Shown piece after piece: positions 22,566 through 31,937 of a stretch of 64,000 nucleotides of DNA; position 1 is the stretch's first letter, and the number at the start of each line of letters is the position of its first letter. Source of the DNA: Conus ventricosus (lineage: Eukaryota; Mollusca; Gastropoda; Neogastropoda; Conidae); the NCBI GenBank assembly GCA_018398815.1, contig CM031595.1, positions 135,036,503 through 135,100,502 on the forward strand, in the 5' to 3' direction. The position numbers were made by a program, and so were the translations under genes. The notes under the pieces are model-generated. The model searched no databases. It was not told the DNA's origin and worked only from the letters and a program-made list of their open reading frames with translations.

Positions 22566-22890
22566 TATGGCCCCCTGATGTTGACAAGGCTATAAACTAA
22601 CAAAGAACATTGTGATGGGTCTCCGATGTTTCCCCTTGTTATTGGAATATATATGAGAAATATAACCATATTTGAAATATGAATATCATATATAGGGATC
22701 CAGTGGAGTATGGACAGAAACATTATATGTTCACAAACAACATGCACTCTGTAACATTAAAACAGACATTAAAACAAACAAACAAAAGCACAGTTCCAGT
22801 CCCTCGAACACAACACCTGAATACGTAGACAGACAAAGGCGCAGAGGGGAGGATACGAATCCAACGCCCTCTCGAGGTCTAACCGCCCGT
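22566..22890. other. Unrecognised spacer
   Basis: Apart from the LINE-tail-like TATGGCCCCCTGATG at its left end and an AAACAAAC-rich stretch at 22760-22786, I see no gene or repeat here. Confidence 0.5.
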
Positions 22891-23708
22891 TCAGTCTGAA
22901 GAGTGGCCCTTCAGCATCTGTGCAACGTGCTGGTGGTGGGCTCGCTCAGCCACTTGGATGGGATCACGGGCGTCCTTCACCTGGACCCGAGCGCCGTGGT
23001 CGAGGAGGAGTCGGACCACCTGGGTGTCGCCGATCTCACTGCCTGGCCACACACAGGGGGGGGGGGGGGGGTGCAATCTCTGGCCACCATGTTGACCTTG
23101 GCCCCGGCGCAGAGAAGCTTCCGGATGATGTTCACGCGACCTTCATAGTAGGCCGCCATCTCCTTGTTCCAGTCGTCCGCTTCTTCAGCCGTCTCTTCTC
23201 CAGAGGCTGATTCCCAGGCATCAGGGCTGGCTGTATCAGCTGTCTTTGTCCCAACAGCTTGTTCTGAGGTTTCAGGGCTGGTTAACTCAGCTGTCTTTTT
23301 ACCTGCTGTTTTTTCTGAACCATGGGGGCCAGCTGTCTGAGCTGTCTCTGTTTCTGCAGCTTGTACCACGTTGGCGGGACTGGCTGTTTCCACTGTTTTC
23401 ATCGCTGCTACTAGTCCTGAGCTGTCATCACTGGCTGTCTCGGCTGTCTTTGTCTCCTCAGCTTGCTGCAAGCTGTTGGGTCCGGCTGTCTGAGCTGTCT
23501 TTGTTCCTTCAGCTTGTTCTGGGATACTGATGTCTGTAAGCTGAATTGTGCTTATTTCTGCAGCCAGCTCTGAGAAGTGGAGGCTCCCTGTCTCAGCAGC
23601 CTTTGTGTCTGCTGCTCGTTCAGAGCTTTCAGGTCTGGCTGTCTCGGCTGTCATCGATTCCACGGCTCCTTTGGTGCTGTCGGGGCTGGCCGTGTCAGCT
23701 GTCTTCGT
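22891..23708 (-). pseudogene. Ankyrin-repeat exon with Thr/Ala/Glu-rich repeats
   Basis: Minus-strand coding exon. It starts after a TGA near 23711 (an AG just downstream could be an acceptor) with about ten imperfect copies of a 20-22-residue motif around TKTAETASPDSSEQA. Then come ankyrin-type sequence EGRVNIIRKLLCAGAKVN and, after a G/C run at 23056-23071, GDTQVVRLLLDHGARVQVKD, finishing AQMLKGHSSD and a stop at 22891. The two ankyrin halves are in different frames only because of the homopolymer, where a TPLHLA-like consensus is expected. It could be the last exon of a host ankyrin protein, or a fragment captured with the repeats. Ankyrin repeats bind protein partners; none can be named. 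Confidence 0.6.
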
Positions 23709-23799
23709 TCAAAATAGTGAGATACGCAGTAGCTGTGCTGCTAGCATGCCATGATAAAGAATGTTCCATTTGTTCTCCATTCCTTATTCAGGATCCTAT

Positions 23800-24610
23800 C
23801 TCTGGAAGGGGCATGTCCATGGTCCTCTGCTTTGACCTTTTCTTTTGCTTCTACGTTTTAGAAGTGTTACTGTTGTGGAAAGGGGAGTCTCTTGTGTTGC
23901 ATAGTTCACACCCTCTATTTTTTTTTCTTATTGCCTAGAATAAAAGAGTAAGGTTCACTGCCAGTGAGATTTTTGTTAGTGTTGCCTTCAGTCCCACCAT
24001 AAAGGTGTCCTCAGTGACTTGACTTCAACAAGGTGAAAGCCCTGATATGGCCTTTTGCAGCTGACTGGGCTATAAGCAACATGATATATTTATATATAGA
24101 ACAAAACAGAACATGCAGCACTGTCACAGCAATATGTTTGTGACGCCAGCATAAAGCTACAATTATCTTCACAAGATGACAGAAAATCGACTGTTAAGAA
24201 ACACAATCTATGTTCCAAGCAAAACTCAAAGTCGAAATAATTGAGTTTTCACAAATCTTCAGTGTCCATTAGTAGATTTTTTTCTTTTAAATCTTTGTCA
24301 TGTTTTCCAGCTTGTTTTTTTTTGTTATTTGCATGAACGTGCTTCACTTACTCCTATAGCGTAAATTTGTCAAAAATCACGAAGTAAGGATTGAGTGGGA
24401 TGGGAGTACATAACGCCAGTGAATCCTACCCATTAAGAGTGAATTTCTCCTCCCCTTTTCAGGCCATTTTCTATAGAATGGCCCCAGGTGGAAGAGTGGT
24501 TAAAATCTTGTTGCTATTGTTGTGCCCACTGGCCTCAGGTGGAAGAGTGATTGAAACCTCATTTGAATCCACGCAACTTTTTCAACCTAGAAAGATGCTA
24601 CCATCTTCCT
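23800..24610. repeat. Partial array unit
   Basis: It begins CTCTGGAAGG (the reverse of the array's AG junction) and follows the unit order through the first LINE-tail segment and the tRNA-like heads, stopping at CTACCATCTTCCT. It is more diverged than the contiguous units (for example GGGGAGTCTC for GGGGCGTCTC), so it is probably older or outside the homogenised array. Confidence 0.85.
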
Positions 24611-25023
24611 GTTGGGCCAGTCCTTCACAATGGCTTGGATTTGATCGTTGTTGTATCGCCCCACCCCAGGCTAGTAGTCATGCAACATTGCCTCATACTC
24701 TGACAGCATTCACGGATCCTCTGACCCACCACTCTCAGGGCTTCACGGATCGCCATCCAGCAGCAGAATAAAGCATTTCAGCAACCTCGCCATCGGGATT
24801 TCTGGGGTCGGGACGCCATGTTCTCTATCGACGCCATGCTGTGCGCAAAAACACTTGAGCAAGCTTCTGTGAATCTTATTACCTTCTTGTATTTAAAAGA
24901 CAGTGTTTTCCTCTGCTCGAGCCAACCTGTCAGTATAACGAATCCTCTGATGTAATATTTGTAGGGAGGACAAAAAATAAAAAATAAAAAACGAGAAAAA
25001 AAACTCAGAAAAAAGAAAATGAT
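24609..25023. repeat. Dispersed duplicate block, copy 2
   Basis: Copy of 20662-21055. The right boundary ends in an A-rich stretch next to a retroelement protease fragment. Confidence 0.85.
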
Positions 25024-25495
25024 TTGTTTGAATAGCTGCACTGTGCCAACTCTTGTCCCTGGTCTCAAGACAACACCTTCGTCATTGACATTAACGACCT
25101 GAACAAAAAAAAACAATTGCCTTTGACCTTGCTTACCGTGGGTGGGACAAGCAAACCTTTGTGACTGAAGTCCGGAAGTGGCTCAGTCAACACTTCCTGA
25201 TCCTGCAGTGTTCTATCTACTGCCCCAGTTGCCCTGAGGCTGGCCACTGCCTGAGGCGGGATATACACTGACTCCCCTCCTGCCACCCGTGCAAAACCTT
25301 GCACCACTGGGGCACTGACATCTAGCATTACCTCCTGCAACACATTCATCCCTAGGATGACAGGAACATCCGATGCGGATGTAGAGGACCTCACCAGAAT
25401 GCCCTTACCCCTTACCGTGGTGCCCCAGATTTCCACGTCGGCTTCGAAATATCCTACGTAGGGAATGTCCAAGCCATTAGCTGCAGTGACTCCCT
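25024..25495 (-). pseudogene. Ty3/gypsy-type aspartic protease fragment
   Basis: Minus-strand sequence containing TAANGLDIPYVGYFEADVE and later VPVILGMNVLQE, the central and C-terminal parts of a retrotransposon aspartic protease. A proline-rich linker follows (LVPPT, then VVNVNDEGVVLRPG). The N-terminal part with the catalytic Asp-Thr/Ser-Gly is absent; the upstream junction falls at about 25495, next to the DIRS-type Gag. A 38-bp GT...AG segment (25099-25136) interrupts the linker in phase. Same strand as the Gag at 31084-31863, so both may be pieces of one LTR element. Confidence 0.6.
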
Positions 25496-26885
25496 GTCAT
25501 AACCTATCTGGTAACGTTCTAGCACTTCATGCTTGACTGGGCTTGGTAGGACTCTACTGTTGCCCTCTTCTAAGGGTGGTGGGATTGGGTCGGTTTCCCT
25601 CTGTGCTGGGTGTGACCCAGCGGTTATGTTCTGCTCTTGGACGAAAGGGCGACTGTGCTGCATTGTAGCTTTGTGTGAATCTGGTCATTACTTTAAAAGG
25701 TTTGTTGACCGGGTGTTGGCAGTCTGTGAATGGATGGTGCCCCATACAGTTGTAGCAGTTGTGCTGGAACTTGCACTCTGCTCCAGATGCGCAGTAGCCT
25801 GTGGTGTGATATTTGTAACATACCCCTCTTGGTATGTCTTTTTGTGACATTGACTGCAGTGAGACTGTCCTGTCCTTCGAGTTTGCCTCAAGGTGTGCAT
25901 TGAGATACAGTTCCAAGTGAGCTGCACCCCATTCTGCTTTACCCGAAGCTATCATCTTGCGGAACTGTTCGTCGTAGAACCTCCAACCTGCCCCTTTGTT
26001 GGCAAGGTTCAGGACAGTCTCCAAGTGATGTGCTAAGACTGGCCCTAGGGGTGGTGTTTGTTCTGTGAGGATGGCACAGAAACGGTTCCATGCTCTCACT
26101 CACTGAATGAGGGGTAGCGGGTGGCCCTTTTTTGTCTGGGGCACTAGCTGGAGTGCTGGGGACTTCCCTCCATTTTCAACCTGGAGTGTGTAGCATTCTT
26201 CTATCTGCTCCGTCTTATCAATCATGGAACTAACTCTATGTATTCCCCAGTCCATATTTTTTCTTTTATTTTTGCTGGTACCTGACTTGTTATCAACTGC
26301 GATAGCATATTTGAAGGTTTACCTTGTAGGACGTCTTGGACTGGGCCCATGATGCTGGTCTGCCAGTCCGCAGCAGCCTGCTGAGCTGGTGGTGCCCTGA
26401 AGGCCGTTGTGGGTGTGGTGGCCACCTGTTGTGCCATGTCGGCCGTCGATGTGCTGGCCCCTTGCACAGGGGGGGGGGGGGGGGGGGATTGCAGGTGTGG
26501 CGGTCGCCTGTTGTGCTGGCAGGGAAGGTGGCGTGATGGTAGGCGTGTGGGGGATGCGTTCCAAAGCCTGTTGAATCTACGTGTCGATCTGGGCCGTAAT
26601 GTTGCTCATGAGTGTGTTGAGCCATGCGGGCGGCGTGTCCTGGTTGTCATGGGCATGTGCAGCTTCCTCACTGTTTGGCTGCACGATTGTTGGATCTTCC
26701 GGGGTGCGTGTGTCACTGGTCTGGCCGCTATGGCCTCACTCGCCTTCAATGTAGGCCGTCGGCATCTCTGTGGTCTTGTCTTTGGCATCTGTAAAATACC
26801 AATTCTTCCGACACGAAAAGGGGCTTACCATGTGTGTACTTGTATTGCCCTGTTTAGGCAGAATGGGATCCATCGACATAATAAT
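25496..26885 (-). pseudogene. DIRS-type retroelement Gag region, copy A
   Basis: Minus strand: a proline-rich N-terminal stretch across a G/C run at 26471-26487, then KPSNMLSQLITSQVPAKI, then in the frame 26099-25554 AWNRFCAIL and LANKGAGWRFYDEQFRK. Next is a CCCH-type finger CYKYHTTGYCASGAECKFQH (Cys-x8-Cys-x5-Cys-x3-His) and a knuckle CYNCMGHHPFTDC. This order is typical of the first ORF of tyrosine-recombinase (DIRS-like) retroelements. The last part, LPSPVKHEVLERYQIGYD, resembles the linker before the DIRS reverse transcriptase. No reverse transcriptase or tyrosine recombinase is present, so this is a fragment. The family assignment is by motif only. Confidence 0.55.
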
Positions 26886-26899
26886 GTGGGGAAACAGTC

Positions 26900-28600
26900 A
26901 TAGTCGTGGCTAAAATAACCTGCAAACACGCACGTGATATCGCTGCGTTGTTGAACAATTTGCTAAGAAACCTGCGATACATAGTCGCGGCCAACGCATC
27001 ATGCAGAGTTATATATATAAACATGCCCACACACAGCTGATGTAGCCACCTTGAGGAAAAATTGTTGAGAACATGCAAAAACATCTTCACGGTTAATTGA
27101 CAGTCACGGGTGATTAGGAGGTCACAACTAATATAGCCGCCTTGCTGAGAAACATGCGTGAGTAGAAAACATGGGACACGCTGCTGTAGCCGCCTTGCTG
27201 AAAAACATGCAAAGTTATATATATAAACATGCCAACACGCAGCCGATGTAGCCACCTTGAGGAAAAATTGTTGAGAACATGCAAAACATATTCACAGTTA
27301 ATTGACAGTCACGGGTGATAAGGTCACGGCTAATATAGCCGCACTGCTGAGAAACATGCAAGATCACAGCTGATGTAGCTGCATTGAGTAGAAAACATGG
27401 GTCACGGGCTCACGGCTAATATAGCCGCATTGCTGAGAAACATGCAAGGTCACAGCTGATGTAGCTGCATTGAGTATAAAACAATATGGGTCACAGCTAA
27501 TGTAGCTGCATTGCTGAGCAACATGCAAGATCACAGCTGATGTAGCTGCATTGAGTATAAGAAAATATGGGGCACAGCTAATATAGCTGCATTGCTGAGA
27601 AACATGCAAGAGCACAGCTGATGTCGCTGCACTGAGTAGAAGAAAAACGTGGGTCACAGCTAATGTAGCTGCATTGCTGAGAAACATGCAAGATCACAGC
27701 TGATGTAGCTGCATTGAGTATAAGAAAATATGGGGCACAGCTAATATAGCTGCATTGCTGAGAAACATGCAAGAGCACAGCTGATGTCGCTGCACTGAGT
27801 AGAAGAAAAACGTGGGTCACAGCTAATGTAGCTGCATTGCTGAGAAACATGCAAGATCACAGCTGATGTAGCAGCATTGAGTAGGAGAAAACAGGGTAGA
27901 AAACATGGGTCACAGCTAATATAGCTGCGTTGCTGAGAAACATGCAAGATCACAGCTGGTGTCGCTGCACTGAGTAGAAGAAAAACGTGGGTTACAGCTA
28001 ATGTAGCTGCATTGCTGAGAAACATGCAAGATCACAGCTGATGTAGCTGCATTGAGTATAAGAAAATATGGGGCACAGCTAATATAGCTGCATTGCTGAG
28101 AAACATGCAAGAGCACAGCTGATGTCGCTGCACTGAGTAGAAGAAAAACGTGGGTCACAGCTAATGTAGCTGCATTGCTGAGAAACATGCAAGATCACAG
28201 CTGATGTAGCTGCATTGAGTAGGAGAAAACAGGGTAGAAAACATGGGTCACAGCTAATATAGCTGCGTTGCTGAGAAACATGCAAGATCACAGCTGGTGT
28301 AGCTGCATTGAGTAGAGAACATGGGTCACTCACAGTTAATATAGCTGCATTGCTGAGAAACATGCAAGATCACCGCTGGTGCAGCTGCATTGAGTAGAAA
28401 ACATGGGTCATGGCTAACATAGCTGCACTGCTGAGAAACTTGTCAGATCACAGCTGGTGTAACTGCATTGTGTAGGAAGCATGGGTCACGGCTAACATCG
28501 CTGCATTGCTGAGAAACAAAGGGTCACGGCTAACATAGCCGCATTGATGCAAAACATATCACGGATAATATCATGGCAATATCATGGCTACCTTGCTGAA
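26900..28600. repeat. Minisatellite of about 81-85 bp, built of two related 40-bp halves
   Basis: About twenty dimeric units. One half reads CACAGCTAATATAGCTGCAT then TGCTGAGAAACATGCAAGAT; the other CACAGCTGATGTAGCTGCAT then TGAGTAGAAAACATGGG. Larger blocks repeat with spacings of 163, 175 and 163 bp between 27578 and 28363, a higher-order pattern. Both halves contain an inverted pair CAGCT-N5-AGCTG. Units toward both ends are more diverged. The minus strand is open over long stretches (HVSQQCSYISC and similar), probably because the two halves together are close to a multiple of three. Confidence 0.9.
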
Positions 28601-29130
28601 AAACATGCACCGATCTTCTGAGTGAAAAATATTCGTGGTGGTTCCATGATGTGATGTATGGGATTCCTTCAAATGCCGCGTGTTGCTGGTGGAGTACTTG
28701 TTGCACCCATGTGTTGAATTCCGTTTCTTCTTGCTGTGATAAAAACCACCATTTCCCGGATCGTTCAGCTTTGAATCTTGGCACACATGACATGTTCCAC
28801 CCCGAATCTGCCTTTCAATAAAGAGGCCAAGGCTAACATATCCATAGCTAAGTCATCATGTGTTGTCCCAAGCCTGAAATCGTTGCCTACTATCTGAAGA
28901 AAGATGATGTTGTGTCGTTGTTTAAGATTATTCATTATGCCTGGGAGAGTTTTGTTATCGCGCAGAAGACCGTGTACCGTGAGTCCGGCTCTGCCGACTA
29001 TCTCCACAGAGCAAGTGTCTTGCAACTTAATATTTGCGTTCAAACGCACATCATCTGCATCACAAATATGCTCAGCAAAACGTTTGATGATGGAATGACC
29101 AAGTAACAAGGCATGAGACATGTTAGACAC
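28530..29130 (-). pseudogene. SGNH/GDSL-hydrolase-like ORF, retroelement-associated
   Basis: Minus-strand frame starting MSNMSHALLLGHSIIKRF (block I: Gly-x-Ser), then VGRAGLTVHGLL (block II glycine) and IIFLQIVGNDFRLG (block III Gly-x-Asn-Asp). After a frameshift near 28780 it continues FKAERSGKWWF and RRSVHVFQQG, where the histidine could be the catalytic block V residue, although the usual Asp before it is not seen. Such domains occur as esterase-like ORFs in several retroelement groups. The C-terminus runs directly into the minisatellite. The hydrolase call rests on motif order only. Confidence 0.5.
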
Positions 29131-29404
29131 CGTGTAGGCTTCGATGGATGGGGATCTTACCTTGCAACTTATTTGAGAGAGCAGAGAATTTTTTCCGAGA
29201 GCAGCGAGTGCGTCTTCACTGCTAGCGTGTTACTTCGAAAAGGAAGCGCTTTTGCGCATGCCCGACCTGCATTAAGAATTTTGTGTTACCGGAAAATACC
29301 GGAATGCTTTTACGCATGCCTGGCCTGCTTTGAGAATTTCATCTTACCGGAAATTACCGGAATAATCGCGCTCCGCCACAAATTCCCTTATGTCCCATAA
29401 GAAC
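29131..29404. other. Spacer between SGNH-like ORF and DIRS-type Gag
   Basis: It contains repeated TTACCGG/CCGGAA motifs (29287-29305, 29344-29361). No coding sequence is supported. Confidence 0.45.
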
Positions 29405-30655
29405 TTTTGTGCTGAAACTTGCGCTCTGCTCCAGATGCACAGTAGCCTCTGGTATAGTATTTGTAGCAGACTTCTCTTGGTATGTCTTTTTGGTGCCACT
29501 GATTGAGATGAGTCTGTCCTGTCCTTCGAGTTTGCCTGCAGGTGCACTTTGAGATATACTTCCAAGTGAGCTGCACCCCATTTCGCTTCACCCAAGGCTA
29601 TCGCCTTGCGAACTTGTTCATCGCAGAACCTCCAACCTGCTCCTTTGTTGGCAAGGTTCAGGACGGTCTCCAAGTGATGGGCTAAAACTCGCCCTAGGGT
29701 TGGCGTTTTGTTCTGTGAGGATGGCACAGAAACGGTTCCATGCTCTCACCCATTGAATGAGGGGTAGCGGGTGGCCCTATTTCTTCTGAGGCACCAGCTG
29801 GAGTGCTGGGGACTTCCCTCCATTTTCTACCTGGAGTGTGTAGCATTCTTCTTTCTGCTCCATCTTATCAATCATGAAACTGAGTTCTATTTATTCCCCT
29901 GCCCATATTTCTTCTTTTATTTTTGCCGGTACCTGACTTGTTATTGACTGCGATGGCATATTCGAGGGTTTACCTTGTTATGCGCCCTGGACTGGGCCCA
30001 CGATGCTGGTCTGCAACTCCGCAGCCTGTTGAGCTGGTGGTGCCATTGAGGCCGTTGTGGGTGTGGCGGCCACCTGTTGTGCCGGTTGTGCCGTGGCGGC
30101 CATCGTTCGTGGATGTGCTGGCCACTGGTTGTGCTGGTGGCACGGAGGGGGGGGGGGGGGGGCGTCGTGGATGTGGCGGTCGCCTGTTGTGCTGGCGGGG
30201 TGGGGGTGTGGGGGGGGGGGGGGGGGCGGCGTCGTGGATGTGGCGGTCGCCTGTTGTGCTAGGGGGGAGGGGGGGGGGGCGTCGTGATGGTGGGTGTGTG
30301 GAGGATGCGTTCCAGTGTCTTGGATCTTTGTGTCGATCTGGGCCGTAATATTGTTCATTAGTGTGTTGAGTCATGGGGGCGGCGTATCCTGGTTGTCTTG
30401 CGACATGCCTGTATGGGAATGTGAAGCTTCCTTCCCCCCCCCCCCCCCCCCCCCCCTGTTCGGCTGCACGACTGTATCTCCCAGGCTGTGTGTGTCGCTG
30501 GGTCTGGCCGGCTCTTCTGCTATGGCCTCGCTCACTTTCAGTGTAGGCCGTCGGTGTCGTTGCGGTCTTGTCTTTGGCATCTGTAAAATACCAGTTCTTC
30601 CGACACCCTATGTGTACTTATATTGCCCTGTTTAGCCAGAATGGGATCAATCGAC
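29405..30655 (-). pseudogene. DIRS-type Gag region, copy B
   Basis: Second, diverged copy of 25.7-26.9 kb in the same orientation. It holds the proline-rich N-terminal stretch (interrupted by G runs at 30147, 30209 and 30262 and a C run at 30437), then LANKGAGWRFCDEQVRK, and stops inside the CCCH finger at 29405. Both copies end at the same left-flank sequence GAATGGGATC(A/C)ATCGACAT on their N-terminal side, so they share a terminus. Frames are broken several times. Confidence 0.55.
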
Positions 30656-31083
30656 ATGATAGTCTGAACTGCATTCTATTGACAGAAATGTAGTTTTCCA
30701 ACTCTCAGAATACACTTCATAGTATACTGCATTATGCGTAGCATAGATCTACCCGACACTAACTCGACAACGAAAATATAATTTTTCACATAAGTCTATC
30801 ACAGTGTATATAGGAGCGACAAGTGCAAAAATATATTGAAATAAGTGGACAGATATCATGTCATTAATATAATGGTTTCACAGCAGTTAGAAGTCAGCCA
30901 AAATGTGGCTTGCTGCATTCTGCACAAGAAAATGCTGAGAAGTGTTAAAAATATGGAGTTTGTATTATACTCCTGATTGGTTAGTATACTTACCATGTCA
31001 GACCGTAGCATTCAACGGCAGGTAGTTAGCTCTGCTGCAGCCACATGGGTTTACGTCGAGGGGGCTGTTTGACTGGGCCCTCC
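30656..31083. other. AT-rich spacer
   Basis: No gene recognised. Reading on the minus strand after the Gag stop codon, a GTAAGTATAC donor-like sequence occurs at about 30985-30995, but no partner is evident. Confidence 0.45.
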
Positions 31084-31863
31084 TTACAATACTCTCAGCT
31101 TACGGAGCACCCGGGCGGTGTCAGGGGACTCAACTCCTGGTGTACCAAACTCATTGCGAAGCTCGGAGAGGAGAAGTCTGTCTGCATGTGAAATATTTGT
31201 CATAAACTTATGATGTATTTTCTTAGCCGCATCATCTGCTGAGAATTTGCCATCCTTGTTGAGGTTGGCAAATGATGACCAAACTCTTGAAAGGAAGTCT
31301 GATGGGAGCTCCTTCTTCCCCATCTGCATCCGGACAAATGCAGCATACAAATCTTCGGTAGTGCTGGTACTGCCACAGATGGCTGTTAGGGCATCTACAA
31401 CAGCTTGCCCTGACGAGCAAGTTTTAACTTGTTTGCTCGCCACACCTCTCAAACCAGCTTTAATACGCCAACGGCATTCACCAGCATCATTCGATTCTTG
31501 TATGTACTGTTTAGCACGGTCTTGCCATTCCGAGAAGTGGACCTCAGCACCCCTAGTTGGTTTCAGGCCTGTAAAGATGCCCAAACGAGGTGGCGGAATA
31601 GGAGCCTGAACGTCGACAGTGACAGGGGCACGGGGGTGAGCAGGTTCAGACTCATGGTGTTGGCCCCGAGTTGCAAGTTTTTGACGGAGCTCCCTGTTCT
31701 CCGCCTCCAGTGACTCCAGACGCTCCAGTCTACTCAGTAGAGCAGCAAGCTGGTCTCCACTCACAGCCCCTGACCACTGGGTACTTTCTGACATTGTCCT
31801 CTCCCCCTCTACCTCAACACCCCCCTCAGTCCTAGTCACATCACCTTCCAGTTGATCAACCAT
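31084..31863 (-). CDS. Ty3/gypsy-type Gag (capsid) of an LTR retrotransposon
   Basis: An uninterrupted 259-codon frame, starting 52 bp after the primer-binding site. Residues 38-65 form a leucine-rich coiled coil (LLSRLERLESLEAENRELRQ). From about residue 88 the capsid-type domain begins (RLGIFTGLKPTRG, HFSEWQDRAKQYI, later FLSRVWSSFANL), as in Ty3/gypsy and PNMA-like Gags. There is no zinc knuckle before the stop, so the protein is shorter than a full Gag. It would assemble particles around the element's RNA. Protease, reverse transcriptase and integrase do not follow; only the displaced protease piece at 25.0-25.5 kb is on the same strand. Confidence 0.7.
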   Translation of the reverse strand: MVDQLEGDVTRTEGGVEVEGERTMSESTQWSGAVSGDQLAALLSRLERLESLEAENRELRQKLATRGQHHESEPAHPRAPVTVDVQAPIPPPRLGIFTGLKPTRGAEVHFSEWQDRAKQYIQESNDAGECRWRIKAGLRGVASKQVKTCSSGQAVVDALTAICGSTSTTEDLYAAFVRMQMGKKELPSDFLSRVWSSFANLNKDGKFSADDAAKKIHHKFMTNISHADRLLLSELRNEFGTPGVESPDTARVLRKLRVL

Positions 31864-31914
31864 GTCTCACAACTTTAAATTTTTGCCTAACAAATTTTGC
31901 CTATATCTAATAAT

Positions 31915-31932
31915 ATCCCGGACGAGCCCCCA
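31915..31932 (-). promoter_or_regulatory. tRNA-Pro primer-binding site
   Basis: On the minus strand TGGGGGCTCGTCCGGGAT, 18 bases complementary to the 3' end of tRNA-Pro, five bases inside the LTR end (TTACA). This fixes the orientation and the inner edge of the LTR, and shows that the neighbouring Gag belongs to this element. Confidence 0.85.
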
Positions 31933-31937
31933 ATTTA

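Noticed and set aside
27364..28363. Secreted cysteine-rich repeat protein on the minus strand of the minisatellite
   Set aside because: The overlapping open frames share no start context or signal beyond the repeat itself, and end units are broken. Openness follows from unit length and composition.
26900..28600. CRISPR-like array of regularly spaced repeats
   Set aside because: Units are contiguous and related throughout, with no unique spacers, in a eukaryotic repeat context. It is a minisatellite.
29923..30348. Glycine/valine-rich plus-strand protein
   Set aside because: It is an antisense reading of the proline-rich Gag linker and its G runs.
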